From positions 214,390 to 278,389 of the forward strand of contig JAAGOF010000188.1 of assembly GCA_010645155.1 (NCBI GenBank): DNA of 64,000 bases. The letters run 5' to 3'. Shown in pieces: positions 1 to 9,314 of this stretch. The stretch comes from Tigriopus japonicus. Taxonomy: Eukaryota > Arthropoda > Copepoda > Harpacticoida > Harpacticidae. The translations under genes were made by a program, and so were the position numbers. The number at the start of each line of letters is the position of its first letter. The first letter of the stretch is position 1. The notes beneath the pieces were generated by a model. That model saw nothing but the letters and a program-made list of their open reading frames with translations, was not told the DNA's origin and did no database searches.

Positions 1-1
1 G

Positions 2-1330
2 AATTTTCCTGTGGAAAAGGTGCGGCCACCTTTTTTTGTCGTGACATGGGAAGGTAAGGAGGTTAAAGTGATCGTGTCCTGTCCTAAGGAAGAAACATGG
101 GTATGCCCAATTTGTTCGGCGAGCATGAAGGGAGTCACTAAAACCACCCACTTACGAACACATAATTTATTCCGGACCCAATGTGAAGTTTGTGGGATGG
201 CCCATTTATGCCCATATCGAATCTGGGATCATTACAAGGAAGACCATTCGGATTTGGAAGTGTGGAACGCCAAATGTGTGGTCTGTTCCGAGATGATGGA
301 TATCAAAGAGTCAAGAGATAAATTCCGAAATCATCTTGTTGGCTGTCAGAAACAATCTGGACGTGTGAGACGAAACATGTCGTATCAGCATTACCAATTA
401 GCCAGAAAGAACCCGACTATGTGCGACCTTTGTGGTAAAACATTTCAGTCTCCATTGCATATGCAAAAACATGCAGATAGAGTTCATGGTGAAAAGAGAG
501 CCAAATGGAAGTGTTATCTATGCCCTGATGAAATGAGCTCGGGGAAGAAGTCGCAGCATTTAAGGAAAGTTCATTACCATGCCAGATTCGAGTGCACGAT
601 TTGTTTCCACTTGGAAAAGACCGCCAGGGACTTCTTCAAACATGTTCAAACGAATCATCCGGGCGAGATGAAGAGCTCAAAATGTCCCCAATGCAAGAAA
701 GATATTCCTCTTGATCTTGGGTATGGCTCAACCTTTGCTGATCACCATGAGCAATGCCTCAGACTCCATTTGAAAACGCTCCTTGACAAGCGGAAGGAAA
801 GGATCTACTCCAAACCCATGAAGTTTGCTTGTCCATTGTGTCCAAAGAAGTATCCAGTGCAGTATATGTTGAACACACATGTGAGGATTCATAAGGAGGT
901 CAGTCACTATTGTGACCTCTGCCGGTATAAAACCCATTCAGCTCCCCATCTCAAGGAGCACATGAAAGAGGTCCATGGTCAAGGATCTGGAGACACCAAG
1001 TGTAGTTCATGTAGTCAAAAATTCAGATCGCATGCGTTATTGGAAGCTCATATGGAGTCGGTCCATGAATCTGCTCCCAAATACCAATGCGATATTTGCT
1101 TACATAAGGCCAAGTCTAAACTTCTGTTAAGGAAACACAAACTGGCTGACCATCCTGATGAGGATGAATCCCAATCCAGCTCTCGAGATGCTGATACAGA
1201 ACATCCTTCTCGAGGAGTGTCTTACAACTCTCTGATGGATCCGGCCATGTTGTATCAGATACACAATGCCTCGAACTTGGCTCATCAGGCGAATGTTGAT
1301 CCATCTAGTAATTTTCCTCCCAATATGTGA
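2..1330 (+). CDS. ZnF-A: C2H2 zinc-finger protein, 5' partial
   Basis: The frame is open to the left edge (codons run from base 2), so the first exon or exons and any N-terminal domain are outside the window. Over 440 residues are visible. The order is one three-finger KLWDH-type module (VTWEGK, then CPIC, later MAHLCPYRIWDH, then CSEMMDIKESRD), one classical finger (CDLC...HADRVH), a related three-finger module ending FADHHEQC, and four more C2H2 fingers. Such arrays normally bind DNA in the nucleus. Unlike its paralogues the gene reads through to a TGA with a Ser/Asn-rich, finger-free tail of about 60 residues; I see no donor for the usual last-finger exon. An AATAAA follows at 1432. The family assignment is firm; the targets are unknown. 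Confidence 0.9.
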   Translation, partial: NFPVEKVRPPFFVVTWEGKEVKVIVSCPKEETWVCPICSASMKGVTKTTHLRTHNLFRTQCEVCGMAHLCPYRIWDHYKEDHSDLEVWNAKCVVCSEMMDIKESRDKFRNHLVGCQKQSGRVRRNMSYQHYQLARKNPTMCDLCGKTFQSPLHMQKHADRVHGEKRAKWKCYLCPDEMSSGKKSQHLRKVHYHARFECTICFHLEKTARDFFKHVQTNHPGEMKSSKCPQCKKDIPLDLGYGSTFADHHEQCLRLHLKTLLDKRKERIYSKPMKFACPLCPKKYPVQYMLNTHVRIHKEVSHYCDLCRYKTHSAPHLKEHMKEVHGQGSGDTKCSSCSQKFRSHALLEAHMESVHESAPKYQCDICLHKAKSKLLLRKHKLADHPDEDESQSSSRDADTEHPSRGVSYNSLMDPAMLYQIHNASNLAHQANVDPSSNFPPNM

Positions 1331-1431
1331 AGAATTGAAAGCTTATTATTGAAAACTAAAAATCATTGCACCAACTAAGTCCACAGGAGTTCTTTTTGCC
1401 CAAGTCATCGAATTACATTGTTTATGTTTGA

Positions 1432-1437
1432 AATAAA
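1432..1437 (+). terminator. Poly(A) signal of ZnF-A
   Basis: AATAAA about 100 bases after the ZnF-A stop codon. It supports the view that the gene ends at 1330 without a further coding exon. Confidence 0.6.
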
Positions 1438-2142
1438 CTTGTCTGTTAAATTGCAATGTTGGTGTTCTCCTCAATCTCAGTTTTAAAAATGATTGCGTGA
1501 ATATTCACTTAAAAAGGAGACATTGTTCTGCGAAAAGTATTCTTATTTTATTCGGCTGCCAATATTTACAGTTGTTATGAGTGATCGCAAGACAATAAAT
1601 ATTAGGATTGGTCAGAGAAATATCTAAAACTAGACCATGAAATTGATAAGAAGACAAATATTGATCATATTTATGACAATCACTGTCTTCATAAAATTGA
1701 GAAAATGCCGGAAAAGATCAAGTACGGAAATTGGGAGCACCAGATTTAAAAGGATATCCAAAAAGGTTGAATAACGAAATCCTCCTTTGGCAGCATGCTT
1801 TTGCATGTTTTTATGCTTAGTATTACATTTTGATAAATAGCACTTTGAAACACACTTTTGTTTTGCGCCTACTTTAGCTCAGTTTTTTTGCATTGATGTA
1901 TTCCACTTCGAAATGTACAATTTTGGGTCTCCAAAACAAAAATTTAGATCAAAGATCACAGATTCATTAATCTTGATTTATTTGCGTCAAAAATATCTTT
2001 GAGAGTTATTTCCTAAGCACGGTTTGTGTACGGAAATGTTGGCTAAAACTTAAGTATTTAGCAACAAATACATTTTCTGCTTCATATAATTAAACTTTCT
2101 TTAATTAAACTTGCCTTCTTGAATTGAGAATCTTATCTGGGC

Positions 2143-2850
2143 TAGTGATGTGACTTGGGCAAGTAATGAGTCATCACAGACACCCAAAAACAAGTTGTTG
2201 ACAAGCATTACTTGGGCAATACACCAATACACTTGGCAAGCTCAAGAAACATTGGAAGATGCAGTTGCCGGCAGTTGCTCTTTGAAGAGTCAAGATACTT
2301 GCAGTGTGACTTAGAAGAAAAAAATGTCAAGTTGCATTTTCGTTGATCTTTTGACCATAATAATTTAGCAATAAATAGTGGAAGTGATACAAAAAATATT
2401 TCAATTTGGATAGCATTTGCAAAACCATGTTTTTTTTTGTTTCGGTTCTAGGCCACACATGAATGCACTTTTGAGGCTAATCAAGACCGAGATTTAGAAG
2501 TCACACTTCCAGAACAATCTCGTTTACTCAGAGTTGCCGGCATGAAAAAGTAAAATGCCAAATTTTTTTTTTAGTATTCTCGAAATCTTTTGCATTTCCC
2601 CATGTGAGAGAATTGAAGTGTGTGATTTTCTTAAAAATACATCCTTTCAAAGGTATGGGCCCTATTTAGCTGAATCAGCCTGGTTTAGTGAAATTCGAAT
2701 GGCAAGTTTATTCTTTGTTCATGGCAAATTTGGCTAACCTGTTAGCTGGGAAAAGTACTTGTACAAACACCCAAGCTATGCCAAGCTTCAGCAAGCCCAA
2801 GCACTGTGCCAGTACAGCTTGCCCAATCTCTTGTTTGCCCCCCATCACTA
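2143..2850. mobile_element. hAT-like non-autonomous element, about 0.7 kb
   Basis: The left end TAGTGATG is mirrored by CATCACTA at the right end, and a second inner block (TTGGGCAAG and its complement) is also inverted. The flanks are ATCTGGGC (2135-2142) and ATCTGGGT (2851-2858), an 8-bp target duplication with one mismatch, as made by hAT transposases. The interior has no transposase. A second copy lies at about 45280-46852, interrupted by another element. Confidence 0.65.
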
Positions 2851-3070
2851 ATCTGGGTCATGAAACTTAGCCACCTTGAACAAAGTATGATCAGCAACGC
2901 CAGGTAGGAGTTTTTGTTGCCATTTTTTTTTGCAAATTGCCAGCATAATAACTTTATGACCATGACGATTTCGATGCATCAGGGCAGGGACGAAAATTTT
3001 CGACCAAAGAAATCAAAAACAAAAACCTTCGTCCTGAGAACAGCAAAAGCGAAAAATTTTGATCACGACA

Positions 3071-3712
3071 CACGGTGTTCCGAATGGCTTTTTAGGTTTG
3101 AATCAAAATACCCAAAGACATCATGGTACTTTTTGGACCCACAATTCAATGAGAAACAACTTTACTTTTATTGTATTATATAAGTTTAGGCCCAGGAAAA
3201 AAGTTGTATATCTAAAAACCAACTAATTATAACATTTTTAGATAAGCTATTTAACCTATATTTAGAGAGCATTTATTTACCTTATGAATTCAAATTAAAT
3301 AAAAATTCATTGATCAACAGCTGAGTTATTTGACTTTGAATGGGCCATTTTTGACCGCAAAAAGCCAAAAAACGCTAGTCATATTAAAAAACAAATTCCC
3401 AAAGATTTCATATAGCTTTTCAATATCGCAAATATCAATGAAATTTTTCGAGTTTTGGAGCTTATGTCAAAATAGCTCAGAAAAATATAAAATATCACTC
3501 AAAATGCACTTAAACAAGATTTTTGAAAGGCATATTTCATAACTATTTAGAGTCCGAGTTATAATTAGTTGGTTTTTAGATATACAACTTTTTTCCTGGG
3601 CCTAAACTTATATAATACAATAAAAGTAAAGTTGTTTCTCATTGAATTGTGGGTCCAAAAAGTGCCATGATGTCTTTAGGTATTTTGATTCAAATCCATT
3701 CGGAACACCGTG
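3071..3712. mobile_element. Foldback MITE with arms of about 160 bp
   Basis: Two nearly identical arms of about 155-165 bp face each other: 3071-3231 and 3559-3712. Both outer ends read CACGGTGTTCCGAATGG inward. The arms share blocks such as TTTTTGGACCCACAATTC and TAGGCCCAGGAAAAAAG. The flanks are GACA on both sides (3067-3070 and 3713-3716), a possible 4-bp target duplication. The central 330 bases are AT-rich and encode nothing recognisable. The superfamily is undecided. Confidence 0.75.
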
Positions 3713-4187
3713 GACATGAACGAAAGTGTTTTACCTCAAAAGCGAATTGAACGGGCTTCTAAAGAAAATAATATCTCCCAGATGTGGTAGTACAATCGTA
3801 ATAAAAGATTAGTTGCAACGATGCTTCAACACTTCCAAAATTGCTATTGTCAGCTTGAAGCCAAGTGGCAACGCTGAAGGTAATCCTTTTCATAACTAGG
3901 GCAGTGCTGAGAGTTTATTTTGGCAATTTCTCAATATGTGTGATTTTGCGGTTGGATTATTCATTTGGGAATTCCAAAAATAGCTAAAGCCTCCTAATAA
4001 TTTTGGTTCTTGATGGAAAAAATAGGTTTATTGCACTAACTGACTTTTATTTGCAATTTGGGTTGTTTTGGAGAATTGTCATTAAGATTATATAGCAACA
4101 CTGCCTTTTAGTTCAGTTGTAAACAAACATCAACGAAGATTAAATTGTTTGAATCACGCCTTCGAATATTTGTGTAGCACTTAGAAA

Positions 4188-7100
4188 ATGGAACATTCAC
4201 TTCTACGAGATAATAAGTCGCAAAATCTCAACACTCTCCCTGATTCCAAAGGCCGTCATGGCAAAGGTCAAGGTTTTGTCCAACAAGTTTTCGGATCTTG
4301 GACATGGGTTACACGCAATGAATTGGATTTTTTAAGACAAGATGGTTGGCCTTTGGTATCCATGACTTTCATGTATAATAGCGACACCGGAGAGTTCATT
4401 TCTCGAGTGTTCCATCGGACATTTGAAAAGGGGAAAATCCGGGCAAGAAAAGGCCTTTTAGCTAAATGCAAAGCGTTCTTCGAAGAAAGCTATCCTTGTT
4501 TGGGCATGAATAATGTTGAGGTAGACTCTGAAGAGTTTCCATTTCATCTTGAATTCTCATCCAAATGTCAAAAGTTAGTTCATCTGAAGAAATCTCCAAC
4601 CTATTTGGAAGGACTGGTTTGTGATCATTGTAGAGAGATGCAAACTCACACTGATGCAAGATTGCCTATCCCGTTTGAGGTTGTTTCTGAAATCGATATC
4701 AAGCCGTTTCGTGAAAGCCAGATCCTTGCCAATGATCATCAAATCTGTTCTGCTCTTGATATCTTTGCTGAAGCTGAAGATCTTTTCGAAAGGTCTGAAT
4801 CAGAAGATGATTTGAACCCGACTTCTCCCTTGAATATTTCCAATAATATTTCCATTGCACCAAAAGAAGAACCAATTAACGATTTCGAAGATCCTTTGGG
4901 ATGTAATAAATACACCAGACCGAGAAAAAGAAAAGCCGAGTTGGCTTTTTATGGCGATAGTGATGCGAGTGATGATGTTTCCGATATGGAACCCGATGTT
5001 CCCGAAAAGAGGTCCAAAGGAACTGGCATGTGTGTTTATGTGAGCTCCGATGGAACGAAACATGAGGTTCCAGAAAATTCATTTGATCCTAAAAATTATT
5101 ATGTGGAATGGGAAGGGAAAACGTTGGTCATGGAAAAAGACATTGATCTAGACAAAATTTGGGCTTGCCCAATATGTCCAAACCAAGCTCCAGGACGCCA
5201 ACGATATTCTCATTTGAAGACTCATTCACTCTATCGCACTTCTTGTGGCATTTGTGGATTACCTCATCTTTGTCCTGCCAAACTTTGGGACCACTATCAA
5301 ACTTTCCACGAAGATGCCAAAGAATGGCGAACAAAATGTGGGGTTTGTCAGAAGACTTTGAACATCAAAAAGTCCCGAAAAATGTTGGGCAATCACTTGG
5401 CTTCCTGTACTGTTAAACCATTCCAAAATTTGAACCCTGCAAGAAATATTGAGCATGTTCCCTCGGAAATACTGGAGACCACAGAGCTATTTTGTCCGTC
5501 TAATATTTCTGTCGAATATCAGGGGAAACTCTTCATTTTGGAAGGCAAGGTGTCTCGTCAAGAAATGTGGACTTGTCCTTTATGTCAAATGAAAATGAAA
5601 GGACACTCTCGTCCCCGTCATTTAAAAGTTCATGGCAAATTCTGGGTCCGTTGTGAGATCTGTTTTTCGACCCAGTATTGTGCGCTTAAACTTTGGGACC
5701 ATCACAAGGAACATCATCAAGATTGTGAAATTTGGAACGGAAAATGCGGAAAGTGCTCAGTCATGATCGACTTGAAACAATCTAGAGATGCCTTGCAAAC
5801 CCATTATTTGAATTGCACGAAATCTGCTGAGGAACCCAGTAAGACGAAAGATCGATCTAAAACCATCATAGGAATGGCCCGAAAACCTTTTTTTCTACCG
5901 CCTCAATTTGAAGTCGAATGGGAGGGTAAGGATCTGACCCTTGAGGGTTTTGTCGGGTCAATTGAGTCTTGGACTTGTCCAATTTGCTCCTTGGTCATGC
6001 TTGGTAAACAACGGTTGTTGCACTTAAGAATCCATTATCTTGTCCGTATTGGCTGTGAATTTTGCCAATTGTTCCACTTGTGCCCAAGAAAACTTTGGGA
6101 CCATCATCTTGATCAACACAATGAACATGAGAAGTGGCTAGTATACTGCGTTACCTGCAACCAGAACATTGATATCAAACCCTCAAGAGATACCTTACGA
6201 GAGCATTTAATAAGATGTTCGGAAAGTCCTCTTGGAAAGAGTGTAAGGAGCCACTTAAAACCGGGCAATCGGTAAATCAAAAATTAACTGTCACTAATAG
6301 GTTTAATCTTGAAATTGTCTGGTGCTTAAATTTTCAAGAATTTCTCTAAATTGACACTATTTTTGAGGGGATCTTGAAATTGCTGAAACAGAAGTATACA
6401 ATTTAACTTTTATGCTCAGTTTCATGTTTTGGGCCAATTTTCAGGCCCCTGCCCTTTCCAAAGCTCAATTCCAAAAACTATCTGAACTCCCTTATGGGAT
6501 GTATTTGTAAGGTAACTAAAACAAAAGTGTAGCCATTTTGCCATTTGATTCAAGAGCAAGTTGACAGATAATCTGTTTTTCTGAGACGAGGTAATTCGTG
6601 TCCATTTTAAAATTTAAAACATCTAGATACTAACAAATGATAAAAAAAACCTATTTGTAACATTGACTTTTTGACTCAACCACCGATTGTCCAGAATTCA
6701 CAATCATCCTTGCCCGGTTTTTAGTTGATCGCCTTGTAAAAAGGCCTCTGAAATCAAAAAACCATCGGACAAGCTCATTTTGTCTGCTCCTCAAAAACGC
6801 TCAATGCATAAATCCTTTGAAATGGAATGGATGGGAAAAACCATCGTTGTGCCTGAAAAGGGATCCGATTCCTTATGGACGTGTCCCTTATGTGAGAATG
6901 TTGTGAAGGAACGCATTGGTCATTTGCAAAATAAACACAACTTATTCCAAGTTCCTTGTGGTATTTGTGGTGTTTGTCACGTGTGTCCCTATAAACTCTG
7001 GGATCACATGCAAGAAACCCATGTAAGTAGTGAAAACTGGCCTATCAAGTGTCCCATTTGCAATGAGATCCTGGATATCAAGGGATCAAGAGATGTCTGT

Positions 7101-8982
7101 CGCGATCATTTGATCAAGTGTGTCTTGGAACGAAGAAAGAAAAACCGGGAAAGTAAAGAAATTAAACCTCGTCCCGTTAGAGTGTGCGAAACGTGCGGAA
7201 AAATTTTCAAGAAGAGGTACAGATTGGACAACCATATCATGAAGGACCATCAGAAAGTGAAAGCCAAATGCCCAGTATGTTCCATAGAGATCAACGTCAC
7301 GAAACTCAGCAACCATATGAAATTCGCTCATCAAGCCACTCGATTCACTTGTCCCATGTGTTTCAAACATGAGAAGTTTGCCATGACGTTTTGGGAACAT
7401 CTTCGAGACAATCATCTCGATCGGGTAAAAGAATACGCTTGTCCAGTGTGTAAGAAAGATTTCCCGATCAATCAAGAGGACGGACCCAAATTTGTGACCC
7501 ACCATGAGGAGTGTTTCCGCAAAAAATTGAAGAAAACCAAAGCGGACGAGAGAAAGCGAATGAGGGCCAAACCTAAAAATTTCCCATGTCCAACTTGTCC
7601 CAAGAAGTTTCAGGTCCAATACTTGCTCAACGCTCATCTAAGAACCCATAAGGGGATTGGTAAGTGTTGCCATCTTTGCAAATATCGCACCCATTCTGCG
7701 GCATATTTAAGAGCTCATATGCATGAAGTTCATGGAGACACATCTGATGGAGTCAAGTGTGAATACTGCCAAGAAAAGTTCCTATGCCAATCCTCATTAG
7801 AGGCTCATCTGAGCTCCAATCATGACATAAAAGCCGAACACCAGTGCGATTTATGTCCTTTGAAGCTACCGGGCAAGTTGCAATTGAAAAAACACAAGAG
7901 TCGTGTTCACCCAAAATCGGAAATGACACCTGATCAAGATTCGAACAAGTTCAAAGATCTAGAAGCCATTGAGGACCATCGTGATGAGTCGGGGCGGCAT
8001 TTGTGAGTATCTTTAAGATTAAAAAATATATTTATTACGGAAACTGAGATTTCCTTTGAAATCTAATGGAACACAAATATGATCAATACCCTTTTGTGAC
8101 ATTTGATCAACCATCCATGAACCATATTTCAACATGCTTTGTCTAGATATCCATATATTTGTTTTAAATATCCAGATATTCATGACATGAGCAGGAGCGT
8201 CCTTGAAACCCAGAAGTTCTTGGAATTTGAACGCATAGAAACGAAAGTTTGATAATTCAAGTTAGATTATTCTAAGTGTTTCTAGCAAAGTCTTGACTTA
8301 AAATTTTGTTTTGGTATATTTCTGTGTTGTAATATCTTTTCTTTTTTACTTTTTTCCCTAAGCTATTTCAAACAATGTAGTTTGTTAAAGTCTCGAGGCA
8401 AAATTATATTTTTGTTGCATTTGTAATAATCAGGCTTGATTATATGATTTAAATATGTCCAATGAAACTTGTTTCGTCATTTCATAATTTTAAATTGAAA
8501 TAACAATAAAGAAACGTTGGTATTTTTCAGATTGGTATATATAAAAACAATAATATATTTATTGGTTTATGCTTGGTTAAGCGTTTCCATGCCTAAAAAA
8601 TCAAACATAAGGCCATTAACTTGTTATTTAATATAAACTAGAGCAGTGGCATTTGTGATATTTGAGCTTGCCTTTGTTCTCTTTTAGGTGTACCATTTGT
8701 GAAAAAACATTTAATCGGAGGATTGATTTGTTGTTGCACTTGAATAACCTCCATGGGTTCAACGTGCCAGTGAAACCGTCGTCAACCTCAACGCCTGAAA
8801 GTGAGCCTCAGATACAATACATTACTCTTGTTGATGATCATTCGAAAGAGAATGCATCTATTGGAACAACAAGTGCACCAACTCTTTCGAATTCGGACAT
8901 TTCCTATTCGGTTGAAGGTTTTCCCAATCAAACCATTGTTGTTACCATTGACGACCCAAATTCCTTTCAAATTTCGATGTAG
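4188..8982 (+). CDS. ZnF-B: four-module zinc-finger protein, three exons
   Basis: Predicted exons are 4188-6242, 6744-8002 and 8688-8982, joined in frame to give about 1202 residues. ATG at 4188 opens the frame. Residues about 34-150 are the family N-terminal domain (SWTWVTRNELDF, GWPLVSM, PCLG, FPFHLEFS, LEGLVCDHC). An acidic linker with PKEEP and basic RKRK patches follows, then four three-finger modules (about 5095-5415, 5512-5820, 5908-6220, 6816-7125), each with a KLWDH core, then an FWEH module and classical fingers. Exon 3 starts at the first Cys of the last finger (CTIC) and ends with an acidic hydrophobic tail. Intron 1 (501 bp, AGT/GTAAGG donor, phase 0) is absent from the close paralogue ZnF-D. 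A nuclear DNA-binding regulator is inferred. Confidence 0.85.
6243..6743 (+). other. Intron 1 of ZnF-B, paralogue-specific
   Basis: The donor is GTAAGG at 6243 after a Ser codon. The acceptor is AAAAG before 6744. Reading across gives GKS joined to ASEIKKPSDK, which lines up with an uninterrupted stretch in ZnF-D (GKSKTPSEK...). Without removal the frame meets TAA at 6273 and there are further stops. A better pyrimidine-rich acceptor at 6723-6724 would run straight into an in-frame TGA, so the downstream AG is preferred. It remains possible that this is a disrupting insertion rather than a working intron. Confidence 0.6.
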
Positions 8983-9178
8983 CCGGCTACTCAAGTGTTT
9001 TTTTTTTCTTTTCAATCAAGTGGTAAAGGTTTGAAACAAAAGGATTGATATCTCGAGCAGATTTCATCTTAGATTCATTTTTCAACTTCCTACTAAAAAC
9101 ACCATCATTGTCATCTAAAAAAATGATCCTTTTGTGGCCAATTTGTCGTCGAAAACACATTTGAAAGTCACAAACATA

Positions 9179-9196
9179 TTTATTTATCCTAATAAA
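9179..9196. terminator. Back-to-back poly(A) signals of convergent ZnF-B and ZnF-C
   Basis: AATAAA on the plus strand at 9191-9196 serves ZnF-B (stop at 8982). AATAAA on the minus strand at 9184-9179 serves ZnF-C (stop at 9315). The two signals are six bases apart, so if each is cut the usual 10-30 bases downstream the two mRNAs should overlap by tens of bases. Confidence 0.6.
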
Positions 9197-9314
9197 ATGC
9201 AAAATCTCTGGTTAAGGGTGTTTCCATCTATCAGTAAACGTTCAAATAATCCGGTTTAATTCCTTTACTTGAACGTGCTTCCCATCAAATTTACAAAAAG
9301 ACGGTTCATTCCTG

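Larger units (their letters stand above)
1331..4187. other. Intergenic region between ZnF-A and ZnF-B
   Basis: No supportable gene. Bases 1440-2140 are AT-rich with nothing recognised. The remainder holds a hAT-like element (2143-2850) and a foldback element (3071-3712). The short open frames here lie within or across these repeats and match nothing. About 470 bases upstream of ZnF-B (3717-4187) hold its presumed promoter and 5' UTR; I see no convincing TATA box. Confidence 0.6.

Noticed and set aside
2555..2870. Short open frames with a near-identical partner at 46631-46928
   Set aside because: Both lie in copies of the same hAT-like element. Their similarity comes from the repeat and they match no protein.
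7086..7637. A 183-codon frame antisense to ZnF-B
   Set aside because: It is the mirror of a conserved zinc-finger region, and a similar antisense frame appears opposite ZnF-D at 16961-17353; this reflects codon bias, not a gene.
6780..8006. A separate 408-codon zinc-finger gene downstream of ZnF-B
   Set aside because: The frame begins at TTG, not ATG, and aligns with the fourth module of ZnF-D. Splice sites at 6243 and 6743 join it in frame to the upstream exon, so it is treated as exon 2 of ZnF-B.
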